The notes under the pieces were generated by a model, which was not told the DNA's origin, made no database searches, and was given only the letters and a program-made list of their open reading frames with translations. DNA of 6,617 nucleotides, taken from positions 1 to 6,617 of the forward strand of contig CAIXNQ010000271.1 of the NCBI GenBank assembly GCA_903920835.1, written 5' to 3'. How positions within the stretch are numbered: the first letter of the stretch is position 1; each line of letters opens with the position of its first letter. The translations under genes were made by a program, and so were the position numbers. This document shows, one piece after another, positions 1 through 6,329 of this stretch. The DNA is from an uncultured Bacteroidota bacterium (GTDB lineage: Bacteria; Bacteroidota; Bacteroidia; Flavobacteriales; Flavobacteriaceae).

Positions 1-209
1 AACAATAAAAAAGGAAATATTTTTAATGGAATTGCTCTATAATTTTTATGTTTAATTTGATAATTTGGATTTAATGCAAGTCTGTTATAGGTTTCAGTTA
101 ATTCTGAATAGAATCGAAAAGCAAGATTTATATTTATTTCTGCATAGTACTCCATTGTATTTTCAATTTCATCTTGGGCTTTTTTAGAAAAAATAATATT
201 AAAAGCCAT
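1..209 (-). CDS. ParE/RelE-family toxin of a type II toxin-antitoxin system (3' end outside window)
   Basis: Reading leftward from the ATG at 209-207, 69 codons are open to the window edge, beginning MAFNIIFSKKAQDEI. The pattern is typical of small ParE/RelE toxins: an N-terminal beta strand, the 'SKKAQDEIENTMEYYAEIN' helix, a second helix (AFRFYSELTETYNRLALNP), then the strand RAIPLKIFPFLL, which matches the conserved 'vRalplkrFPy' region. Family members are usually about 90-100 residues, so roughly the last quarter is missing. Known members inhibit gyrase (ParE) or cleave mRNA on the ribosome (RelE); the target cannot be told here. The start lies 11 bases inside the preceding antitoxin gene, the usual translational coupling of such pairs. 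The toxin class is clear from the sequence; whether it is active is unknown. Confidence 0.82.
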   Translation of the reverse strand, partial: MAFNIIFSKKAQDEIENTMEYYAEININLAFRFYSELTETYNRLALNPNYQIKHKNYRAIPLKIFPFLL

Positions 210-432
210 ATTTCTCTTTTATTCTATTCAAAGATTCAGATGATTTTATGTATTCTGATTCGGGTTCATTCACTCTGTCGTCTAAAAGTTTTATTTGACT
301 TTCTGAAAGTTGAAAGTCAATGTCATTCTTAGCTAAGATGATTACTTCTACTTCATCAGCATTAAAATTATCAGGTAATGTAATGCTGATGGTATGATTT
401 TTAACTTTTACAGTTTGTCTTATTGCTTCCAT
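199..432 (-). CDS. Antitoxin partner of the ParE/RelE-type toxin
   Basis: This is a 77-residue protein with an ATG start at 432 and a TAA stop at 199. The N-terminal half (about residues 7-33, VKVKNHTISITLPDNF followed by an EVEVIIL strand) resembles the short beta-rich N-terminus of Bacteroidetes antitoxins that precede ParE genes. The C-terminal half is charged and probably helical (SESQIKLLDDRV to SLNRIKEKYGF), as expected for the segment that wraps and neutralises the toxin. No clear ribbon-helix-helix or helix-turn-helix motif is visible, so DNA binding and autoregulation are only presumed. It overlaps the toxin gene by 11 bases and starts 25 bases after the mutA stop. The assignment rests mainly on size, position and the overlap; sequence resemblance is moderate. 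Confidence 0.75.
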   Translation of the reverse strand: MEAIRQTVKVKNHTISITLPDNFNADEVEVIILAKNDIDFQLSESQIKLLDDRVNEPESEYIKSSESLNRIKEKYGF

Positions 433-452
433 TTTCTTTTTTGTTAAAGTTA

Positions 453-460
453 CAAAACTA
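453..460 (-). promoter_or_regulatory. Possible -7 promoter element for the toxin-antitoxin pair
   Basis: On the minus strand the bases TAGTTTTG fit the Bacteroidetes -7 consensus TAnnTTTG exactly. They overlap the mutA stop codon and lie 20 bases before the antitoxin ATG, giving the same short leader as other genes here. No TTG-type -33 element is seen at the usual spacing, so this may be chance in an A+T-rich sequence. If real, the toxin-antitoxin pair would not depend on the mutA transcript. Confidence 0.3.
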
Positions 461-1813
461 TTCAGTTGCTAAACGTTCTTGTTCTAATTTCTCAGCCAAT
501 CGTTTTTCAATGATTGGTATGATTAACGTTTTGCGTGGATTTTGTTTTACGAACGGATACAATTCTAAATTGTCTTTCATGCGATCGTTTTTGTTTGGAT
601 ATTTATTGGTTCCTAACAAGGTTTCTTTTCCGCTATTAAATAAATCCTGTTCTTTTTGGGCACTTTCACTAATTTTTCTTTGAATAGTTCCTTCGATTAA
701 TTGTGTTATGAATCCGCCATTGGCTTCAATGTCTTTGAATAACAACAATGCTTTTTCAGCTAATTGTTCGGTTAAATTTTCAATATAATACGCGCCATCT
801 GCTGGATTGTTGACTTTGTCGAAATAACTTTCGTGTTTTAAGATTAACAATTGGTTTCGAGAAATTCGATCACCAAATTCGTTGTCTTTGTGATACAAAG
901 CATCATAAGGTAAATTGACAACGGCATTAGCTCCTCCCAAAATAGCACTCATGCACTCGGTTGTCGTACGAAGCATATTTACGTTATAATCGTAAATCGT
1001 TTTGTTGCGTTTGGTAGGTGTAGCAATGATCTTGCAATCGAAGTTATGGTAATATTCTCTAGCTAAAGTATTGAACAAAATACGTAACGCTCTTAGTTTA
1101 GCAATTTCAAAGAAATAGTTGGTTCCAACAGCAACTTCGATGGTAATAGGATGTTTTATTGCAGGAATTCTATTGAAATATTCGTTTACATGAGCTAGTG
1201 TATAGGCTAATTGTTGCACCATATTGGCACCCGCATTTTGATAAATTCCAGCATTAATACTTAAGAAATTTACGGATGAATTTGATGCAATAGTATTGAG
1301 TTTTTGGAAGTCTTTTTCTAAGCTTTCAAACCAGTTGCCGTCTTTGGTTAACTGCCCAATTGGGTCAATCAATATAATAAATTTGGCTTGATGTTTGGTG
1401 GCGTAATCACTTATTTTAGATGCGAAATCGATTGAAAGAAAAGGCAAATGAAAATAATAAGTTGTGTCCTTCAAAGGAAGGTTTTGCATTAAATTTTTAA
1501 TTGAAACGGTTTCATTTTCAATAGTAAATCCGATGCTTTCTGCTCCTCGGTTTAGAGAATCTAAAGCTCTATAATTTGATTTTTTAACGTCGTGAACGAA
1601 TATGTTTTGGAGAATTGAAAATGCAGATTCGGGAGCATTGCTATTTAACTTTGCTTCAAACTCATCAAAGTGGTAAAAAGGTTTAACTTTTATGCCTTCG
1701 GGACTTTCCCAGACAAGGGTTTCGTTATAATCTGCACCTTTGAGTTCGTATTGAATTTGTTGTTTCCATTGTTTGGAAGTAACTGCTTCAAATTCTTGGA
1801 ATAAATCGTTCAT
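458..1813 (-). CDS. mutA: Methylmalonyl-CoA mutase small (beta) subunit
   Basis: This 451-residue protein is the non-catalytic partner of the adenosylcobalamin-dependent mutase that interconverts (R)-methylmalonyl-CoA and succinyl-CoA, linking propionyl-CoA metabolism to the TCA cycle in the cytoplasm. Recognisable family segments are the N-terminal QWKQQIQYELKGADY with LVWESPEGIKVKPFY (about 16-47), the barrel region RTTTECMSAILGGANAVVNL (282-301), NPADGAYYIENLTEQLAEKA (336-355), and GGFITQLIEGTIQRKI with GKETLLGTNKYPN (366-407). The chain stops soon after the barrel, in the linker NPRKTLIIPIIEKRLAEKLE, so it has no C-terminal B12-binding domain with a DxHxxG motif. Longer MutA proteins keep a degenerate copy of that domain; the short form appears usual in flavobacteria from memory. 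The ATG start is 36 bases after the ftsB-like gene, suggesting co-transcription. The large subunit mutB is not in the window. Confidence 0.93.
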   Translation of the reverse strand: MNDLFQEFEAVTSKQWKQQIQYELKGADYNETLVWESPEGIKVKPFYHFDEFEAKLNSNAPESAFSILQNIFVHDVKKSNYRALDSLNRGAESIGFTIENETVSIKNLMQNLPLKDTTYYFHLPFLSIDFASKISDYATKHQAKFIILIDPIGQLTKDGNWFESLEKDFQKLNTIASNSSVNFLSINAGIYQNAGANMVQQLAYTLAHVNEYFNRIPAIKHPITIEVAVGTNYFFEIAKLRALRILFNTLAREYYHNFDCKIIATPTKRNKTIYDYNVNMLRTTTECMSAILGGANAVVNLPYDALYHKDNEFGDRISRNQLLILKHESYFDKVNNPADGAYYIENLTEQLAEKALLLFKDIEANGGFITQLIEGTIQRKISESAQKEQDLFNSGKETLLGTNKYPNKNDRMKDNLELYPFVKQNPRKTLIIPIIEKRLAEKLEQERLATE

Positions 1814-1849
1814 TATCTAGTTTTATTTTTTATTGAAAATGAAAATAAA

Positions 1850-2173
1850 TTAGGGTTTCTTTATAGTATCTCCTTCAAATTCTATGATATAAATGTCTTC
1901 GCTGTCTTTTTTCATAAAATATTTTTCACGAGCATATTTTTCTATGAAATCTGGATTTTTTAACAGTTTAATATTTTCTTTGTCTTTAGAAATTTCTTCT
2001 TGATAATATTTTTTATTTTCTTCTAACTCATTGATTTGTTTATCTAAAACGCGGTGTTCTAAATAAGAATAATTATCTAAAAACAATAACCAGATACTGA
2101 AAAACAACAAAATCAAGACATATTTATTGCCTATAAATTTAAACCAGGTTTTGTTTTTTAATCCTTCGAACAT
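1850..2173 (-). CDS. FtsB/DivIC-like septum formation initiator protein
   Basis: This is a 107-residue single-pass inner-membrane protein of the FtsB/DivIC family, which with FtsL and FtsQ/DivIB links early and late divisome proteins and helps activate septal peptidoglycan synthesis. A short basic cytoplasmic tail (residues 1-17) is followed by one hydrophobic segment (YVLILLFFSIWLLFL, about 18-32). Next comes a periplasmic coiled coil rich in Leu, Glu and Lys (about 36-72) and the family signature NPDFIEKYAREKYFMKKDSE (73-92). That signature of 'hxxxxARekyxmkkxgE' type identifies the family. The ATG start puts a typical topology in place. It lies 57 bases after udk and 36 before mutA; division, salvage and mutase genes appear to share a transcript without a shared pathway. 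FtsB and DivIC cannot be separated by sequence here. Confidence 0.9.
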   Translation of the reverse strand: MFEGLKNKTWFKFIGNKYVLILLFFSIWLLFLDNYSYLEHRVLDKQINELEENKKYYQEEISKDKENIKLLKNPDFIEKYAREKYFMKKDSEDIYIIEFEGDTIKKP

Positions 2174-2230
2174 TGAATTGTAATTAGTAGATAAAAATAT
2201 ATTTAAAAATCGTTTAAAAGTACAAATAAA

Positions 2231-2839
2231 TTATAAAATCCGTTGATTTATTACTGCTCTAACAACATCAATAGCAACCGTATTATATTTGTCATTTGGA
2301 ATAATGATGTCGGCAAACGCTTTTGTTGGTTCAATAAATTGCTGGTGCATTGGTTTTAAAGTGTTTTGATATCTATTCAAAACTTCCTGCATATCTCGAC
2401 CTCGCTCTGCTATATCTCTTTTTAATCTTCTTATTAATCTTTCGTCTGAATCTGCATGAACAAAGATTTTAATATCAAAAAGTGCTCTAAGTTCTGGGTT
2501 TGACAATATTAAAATCCCTTCCACAATCATCACTTTTCTTGGATGGGTCGAAATCGTATCGTCTGTTCTGTTGTGAGTTATAAAAGAATAAACAGGCTGA
2601 TTAATCGTTTTTCCTACTTTCAATTCTTTTAAATGCGAAACCAACAATTCAAAATCAATCGACTTTGGGTGGTCAAAATTTATTTTTGTTCGTTCGTCAT
2701 AGCTTAAATTACTTGTTTCTTTGTAATAGGAATCTTGAGCAATTATTCCAACTTCTGTGTGAGGTAATTCGTTCATAATTTGATGAACAACAGTTGTTTT
2801 TCCGCTTCCAGTTCCGCCAGCAATTCCTATAATTAGCAT
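2231..2839 (-). CDS. udk: Uridine kinase (uridine/cytidine monophosphokinase)
   Basis: This 202-residue cytoplasmic P-loop kinase phosphorylates uridine and cytidine to UMP and CMP in pyrimidine salvage. The Walker A loop GGTGSGKT is at residues 8-15, and the presumed catalytic Asp is D36 in AQDSYYK. FDHP (55-58) and the nucleoside-binding stretch QPVYSFITHNR (81-91) match the Tyr, Phe, His and Arg positions of characterised uridine kinases. A hydrophobic strand ending in EG (VMIVEGIL) is followed by the Arg-rich lid region RLIRRLKRDIAERGRD (134-149), then FIEPTKAFADIIIPN (168-182). Length matches the usual 200-215 residues and no key residue is missing. The ATG is eight residues before the P-loop, as in the family. 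A -7 promoter element lies 24 bases upstream, so it probably heads its own transcript. Confidence 0.95.
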   Translation of the reverse strand: MLIIGIAGGTGSGKTTVVHQIMNELPHTEVGIIAQDSYYKETSNLSYDERTKINFDHPKSIDFELLVSHLKELKVGKTINQPVYSFITHNRTDDTISTHPRKVMIVEGILILSNPELRALFDIKIFVHADSDERLIRRLKRDIAERGRDMQEVLNRYQNTLKPMHQQFIEPTKAFADIIIPNDKYNTVAIDVVRAVINQRIL

Positions 2840-2863
2840 AAAATAGAGTTAGTTATTTAGTTA

Positions 2864-2872
2864 GCAAAAATA
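2864..2872 (-). promoter_or_regulatory. -7 promoter element upstream of udk
   Basis: The minus strand reads TATTTTTGC, an exact match to the Bacteroidetes -7 consensus TAnnTTTGC. It ends 24 bases before the udk ATG, predicting a leader of roughly 18-20 bases. No good TTG -33 element is present; the closest T-rich stretch (TTTTTC, minus strand, 2894-2889) is 16 bases away. Placement and the repeated use of the same element at 4091 and 4987 support it. Confidence 0.55.
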
Positions 2873-2896
2873 GCATTATTTATGCCTTGAAAAATA

Positions 2897-3331
2897 TTAT
2901 TCGATATTTTTTATAAACTCATCATATTCAAAATAAAAAAGTTCTAAGGCATTCATTTTTGTGTAAAAGAAATCGAATATCTCTGACCAATTATTTGTGT
3001 TACCATATCCAATTTCTTTATTTTCAACCCAAATCTGGCTAATTATTTTTCCGTTTTCTAATGTAAAATCTTTTTGGAAGATTAGATCTTGAATAAATTC
3101 TTCTTCTAAAATGTTTTTTAAAGCTAGAATTTGGTTAAAATAGGCCCATCTTTTGTCGTTATTTTTAGATTCAATTGCAATTTGAACTTGAGCTTTTTTA
3201 TTGTCAACAAAAAATTTAAAAGAGAAATCTTTGATTTTTGTATCATATAAAATCCATTTTCGGGGATATTTTTCTGCAAAAGCCATCCAAAACTCGTGCT
3301 TTAATTGTTGGTTTTCTTGTTTTGAATACAT
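2897..3331 (-). CDS. DUF4268-like protein of unknown function
   Basis: This 144-residue soluble protein has no signal peptide or membrane segment. It opens MYSKQENQQLKHEFWMAF and continues with an alternating beta pattern (KWILYDTKIKDFSFKFFVDNKKAQVQIAIES, 25-55). The mixed helical C-terminal half contains paired aromatics (WSEIFDFFYTKMNALELFYFEYDEF). The 'YSKxExxxLxxEFWxxF' opening and the 'FxxDxxKAxVxIxIE' strand match the DUF4268 proteins I know from flavobacteria. DUF4268 also occurs as a C-terminal domain of larger nuclease-like proteins, but no catalytic motif is visible here and I assign no function. The gene is divergent from the Nudix gene across 107 bases (to the ATG at 3439) and sits 57 bases ahead of udk. 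Confidence 0.72.
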   Translation of the reverse strand: MYSKQENQQLKHEFWMAFAEKYPRKWILYDTKIKDFSFKFFVDNKKAQVQIAIESKNNDKRWAYFNQILALKNILEEEFIQDLIFQKDFTLENGKIISQIWVENKEIGYGNTNNWSEIFDFFYTKMNALELFYFEYDEFIKNIE

Positions 3332-3362
3332 TATTTTAGGGCTAATTCAAGAGTAATTTATT

Positions 3363-3404
3363 AACGAATTTATTTGTTAATTTTATTTTTGTTGTAAATT
3401 CGTT
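3363..3404. repeat. Perfect 10-bp inverted repeat in a divergent promoter region
   Basis: AACGAATTTA (3363-3372) and TAAATTCGTT (3395-3404) are exact reverse complements separated by 22 bases, midway between the divergent DUF4268 and Nudix genes. Each arm carries TAAATTCG facing its own gene, one base away from the -7 consensus TAnnTTTG. It could be a mirrored pair of promoters or an operator for a dimeric regulator. No nearby regulator gene suggests which. Confidence 0.45.
3373..3402 (+). promoter_or_regulatory. Candidate promoter for the Nudix gene
   Basis: TTTG at 3373-3376 is followed after 18 bases by TAAATTCG at 3395-3402, resembling a -33/-7 pair with one mismatch in the -7 element. 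An exact TATTTTTG also occurs at 3384-3391 without an upstream TTG. A weaker TCTAATTGC sits at 3410-3418, closer to the ATG at 3439. Which of the three is used cannot be decided from sequence. Confidence 0.35.
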
Positions 3405-3438
3405 CCTTGTCTAATTGCCCCCAAAAATAAAACATCAA

Positions 3439-4077
3439 ATGGATTTACAATATTTTATTAGCATTATTTCAAAAATCGAAAAAACATCTTTACCAGCCGA
3501 AACTGCCCATCAAAAAATGTCACCTCCTGAACGAATGCAACAAATGAAGGATTTGAATTTAGCAACTTCAAATCATAAAACAGCAGCAGTAATGATGCTT
3601 CTCTATCCCAAAAATAATAAAATGCACTTGGTTTTAATTGTACGAAATTCTTACCCAGGTGTTCATTCTTCTCAAATTTCGTTCCCCGGCGGAAAAGTTG
3701 AAACCTCAGATATTAATTTACAACACACGGCAATCCGAGAGACTTTTGAAGAGATTGGCGTTCACGAAAACAAAATTAAAGTTGTCATGTCGTTTTCTAA
3801 AATTTATATTCCTCCAAGCAATTTTATGGTTTATCCTTTTTTGGGATATTCTGTTGAAAATTTAGATTTCATTCCAAATCCGAGCGAAGTTGTCAAAATA
3901 ATCGAACTTCCGATAGTCGATTTAATTGACGAAAATAACATTGTTTTAAAACAAATGGAAACTTCTTATTCAAAATCAATTGCAGTTCCTGCCTTTCAAT
4001 TTCAAGACCATATTATTTGGGGAGCCACCGCAATGATTATGAACGAACTTAAAGAAGTTCTAAAAAGCGTTTTATAA
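3439..4077 (+). CDS. Nudix hydrolase, CoA pyrophosphatase type
   Basis: Members of this group split CoA and its thioesters into acyl-phosphopantetheine and 3',5'-ADP with Mg or Mn ions, acting in the cytoplasm as CoA turnover or house-cleaning enzymes. Starting at the ATG, the protein has 212 residues. The CoA-specific motif upstream of the Nudix box is visible as LVLIVRNSYPGVHSSQISFPGG (64-85). It runs into the Nudix box, where R100, E101, E104, E105 and G107 (RETFEEIGV) supply the metal-binding core. The first Glu of the generic box is displaced, as in other CoA-type members, which carry 'GGxxxxxDxxxxxTAxRE' spacing. A TTG codon at 3415 would add eight residues (MPPKIKHQ) but lies in the promoter region, so I prefer 3439. 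Substrate preference is inferred from the motif; a broader Nudix activity is possible. Confidence 0.88.
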   Translation: MDLQYFISIISKIEKTSLPAETAHQKMSPPERMQQMKDLNLATSNHKTAAVMMLLYPKNNKMHLVLIVRNSYPGVHSSQISFPGGKVETSDINLQHTAIRETFEEIGVHENKIKVVMSFSKIYIPPSNFMVYPFLGYSVENLDFIPNPSEVVKIIELPIVDLIDENNIVLKQMETSYSKSIAVPAFQFQDHIIWGATAMIMNELKEVLKSVL

Positions 4078-4090
4078 TTTGTAGTTTTTG

Positions 4091-4099
4091 TATGTTTGC
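4091..4099 (+). promoter_or_regulatory. -7 promoter element upstream of the acyltransferase
   Basis: TATGTTTGC matches the Bacteroidetes -7 consensus TAnnTTTGC exactly. It begins 14 bases after the Nudix stop and ends 21 bases before the ATG at 4121. No TTG -33 element is at the usual distance. It overlaps the codons that would follow a TTG start at 4088, which argues against that start. Confidence 0.5.
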
Positions 4100-4120
4100 C
4101 CCGCAAAAATTAAGTTTACA

Positions 4121-4921
4121 ATGAATTTATTCAAAAGAAATCCATTTGGACATATTCTATTTTTAAAAAAATGGTTGATTCGTTTTTTTGGTGCCATTAC
4201 CCACAAACGCTATCGAGGATTTAACGATTTGCAAATAGAAGGATCGGAAATCATTAGAAATTTACCCGACACAAATGTACTCTTCATCTCAAATCATCAA
4301 ACCTATTTTGCTGATGTTGTTGCCATGTTTCATGTTTTTAATGCCAGTTTATCCGGTCGAGAAAACAATATAAAAAACATTGGCTATCTGTGGCAACCCA
4401 AATTAAATCTCTATTATGTTGCTGCCAAAGAAACCATGAATGAGGGTTTTTTGCCAAAAATTTTGAGCTATGCCGGAGCGATTACTGTAGAAAGAACTTG
4501 GCGCGACAAAGGAAAAGATGTTCAGAGAGAATTTAACCCAAACGATACTGAAAATATTAAAATCGCTCTTGAAGATGGCTGGGTAATTACCTTTCCGCAG
4601 GGAACCACAAAATCATTTAAACCAGTCCGAAAAGGCACAGCGCACATCATTAAACAACACAGACCAATTGTAGTTCCAATTGTCATTGACGGTTTTAGAA
4701 GATCCTTTGACAAAAAAGGAATTCGAATGAAGAAAAAAGGAATCCTGCAATCATTTACCATCAAAGAGCCGCTTGTTTTTGATTATGAAAACGAAACCAT
4801 CGAAGAGATAGTTGAAAAAATCGAATACGCCATCGAGCAGCACCCTTCGTTTTTGAAAGTAATTTCTGAAGAAGAACTACTAGAACAAGAAGAATTAAAC
4901 AAATTACGAAATTGTCATTAA
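4121..4921 (+). CDS. PlsC-family lysophospholipid-type acyltransferase with altered motifs
   Basis: The 266-residue protein belongs to the glycerolipid acyltransferase (LPLAT/PlsC) fold, which transfers acyl groups from acyl-ACP or acyl-CoA to a lipid acceptor at the inner membrane. Motif I is SNHQTYFADVV with H59 and D65, so five residues lie between the catalytic His and Asp instead of the canonical four. Motif II may be AGAITVERTWR (118-128). Motif III is TFPQGTTKSFKPVRKGTAHI (157-176), with Gln and Thr where FPEGTR has Glu and Arg. Motif IV is VVPIVIDGF (184-192). There is no clear transmembrane helix, although the N-terminus (HILFLKKWLIRFFG) is amphipathic and basic. The acceptor is therefore uncertain: lysophosphatidate is the default, another lipid such as an aminolipid is possible. 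A TTG start at 4088 is rejected because it falls in the promoter. Confidence 0.82.
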   Translation: MNLFKRNPFGHILFLKKWLIRFFGAITHKRYRGFNDLQIEGSEIIRNLPDTNVLFISNHQTYFADVVAMFHVFNASLSGRENNIKNIGYLWQPKLNLYYVAAKETMNEGFLPKILSYAGAITVERTWRDKGKDVQREFNPNDTENIKIALEDGWVITFPQGTTKSFKPVRKGTAHIIKQHRPIVVPIVIDGFRRSFDKKGIRMKKKGILQSFTIKEPLVFDYENETIEEIVEKIEYAIEQHPSFLKVISEEELLEQEELNKLRNCH

Positions 4922-4986
4922 TAACAATTTGGTTAATTTGGCTAAATATTAATAAAATTCAATAGAACAAATGCGCATTAAATCTA

Positions 4987-4995
4987 TATTTTTGC
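4987..4995 (+). promoter_or_regulatory. -7 promoter element upstream of the oxoamine synthase
   Basis: TATTTTTGC is an exact TAnnTTTGC match in the 103-base gap after the acyltransferase, 29 bases before the ATG at 5025. No TTG lies at the expected -33 distance (the nearest, at 4938-4940, is about 46 bases away). The predicted leader of about 25 A+T-rich bases has no Shine-Dalgarno motif, as is normal for Bacteroidetes. Confidence 0.55.
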
Positions 4996-5024
4996 ACCAA
5001 ACTATCAAATTCAATTAAAATATC

Positions 5025-6283
5025 ATGGTAAAAGATTTATTTGAAAGAATACAAAACAATAAAGGTCCTTTAGGAAAATGGGCTTCACAAGCTGAAGGTT
5101 ATTTTGTTTTTCCGAAACTCGAAGGCGAACTAGGACCACGAATGCAATTTCAAGGAAAAACAATTCTGAACTGGAGTATTAATGATTATTTAGGATTAGC
5201 AAACCATCCCGAAGTTAGAAAAGCAGACACCGATGCCGCTATTGAATATGGCGCTGCCTACCCAATGGGTGCACGAATGATGAGTGGTCACACCAAATAT
5301 CACGAGCAACTCGAAAACGAACTAGCCGAATTCGTAATGAAAGAAGCAGCTTACTTATTGAATTTTGGCTATCAAGGAATGGTCTCGATTATCGATGCTT
5401 TGGTTACCAAAACGACATAATTGTTTATGATGTAGATGCACACGCTTGCATTATTGACGGTGTTCGTCTTCATTTAGGCAAAAGATTCACTTATAAGCAC
5501 AACGATTTAGAAAGTATGGAAAAAAACCTGCAACGGGCTACCAAAATGGCTACCGAAACGGGTGGTGGAATACTTTTTATTACCGAAGGAGTTTTCGGAA
5601 TGCGTGGACAACAAGGAAAAATAAAAGAAATTGTTGCCCTAAAACAAAAATATAATTTCAGACTGCTTGTTGATGATGCGCATGGTTTTGGAACACTAGG
5701 AAAAACTGGTGCGGGAGCAGGGGAAGAGCAAGGTTGTCAAGACCAGATAGATGTTTATTTCTCGACTTTTGCCAAATCAATGGCGAATATTGGGGCGTTT
5801 GTAGCTGCCGATAAAGACGTTATTGATTATTTAAAATACAATTTACGCTCTCAAATGTTTGCCAAAGCATTGCCCATGATTCAAACCATTGGTTCTATGA
5901 AAAGGCTGGAATTATTGCGTAAATCTTCGGAGTTGAAAGACAAACTTTGGGAAAATGTCAACGAACTTCAAAACGGATTAAAACAAAGAGGCTTTAATAT
6001 TGGCGACACCAACACCTGCGTTACGCCCGTATATTTAGAAGGAAGCATTCCAGAAGCGATGATTATGGTCAATGACTTGCGAGAAAACTACGGCATTTTC
6101 TTGTCGATTGTGGTTTATCCAGTAATTCCAAAAGGAATTATTTTACTTAGAATGATTCCAACGGCATCGCATACTTTTGACGATATTCACGAAACTTTAG
6201 CAGCATTTGAAGCTATCCGAGAAAAATTAGTTAACGGAACTTACAAAGCTATTGCTGCCGAAACTACGGTTGATGTTTCTTAG
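5025..6283 (+). pseudogene. Alpha-oxoamine synthase (serine palmitoyltransferase/KBL-like PLP enzyme), frameshifted
   Basis: This PLP enzyme family condenses an amino acid with an acyl thioester and releases CO2. Members include 8-amino-7-oxononanoate synthase, 2-amino-3-ketobutyrate ligase, serine palmitoyltransferase and the cysteate acyltransferases of sulfonolipid synthesis. Frame one runs 131 codons from ATG 5025 to TAA 5418-5420 and ends ...IDALVTKTT. The -1 frame continues at 5414 as DIIVYDVDAHACIIDGVRLH and stays open to the TAG at 6281. Adding one A to the four-A run at 5409-5412 restores VTKNDIIVYD and a 419-residue protein of normal family length. Restored residues include SINDYLGLANHP (51-62), H140 for PLP stacking, D217 and H220 in VDDAHGFG, and the Schiff-base lysine K251 in STFAKSMANIGAF. 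Apart from the shift it looks intact. A long-chain-base or sulfonolipid role is inferred from flavobacterial relatives; BioF or Kbl activity is less likely. Confidence 0.87.
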
Positions 6284-6329
6284 AAATTGTATATTAGTAA
6301 AGTTGGTTTTATAAATTACTAGAAAAAAA

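Noticed and set aside
423..683. Plus-strand open frame opposite mutA
   Set aside because: It lies antisense to clearly conserved mutA coding sequence and has no recognisable protein features.
3638..3865. Plus-strand open frame inside the Nudix gene
   Set aside because: It overlaps the CoA-motif and Nudix box in another frame; the Nudix reading is strongly conserved.
4522..4764. Minus-strand open frame opposite the acyltransferase
   Set aside because: It is antisense to motifs III and IV of the acyltransferase and shows no protein family signature.
5406..5420. Programmed ribosomal frameshift in the oxoamine synthase
   Set aside because: The needed shift is -1, but slipping back from AAA would pair with CAA, and no slippery heptamer is present. 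The family is normally encoded in one frame.
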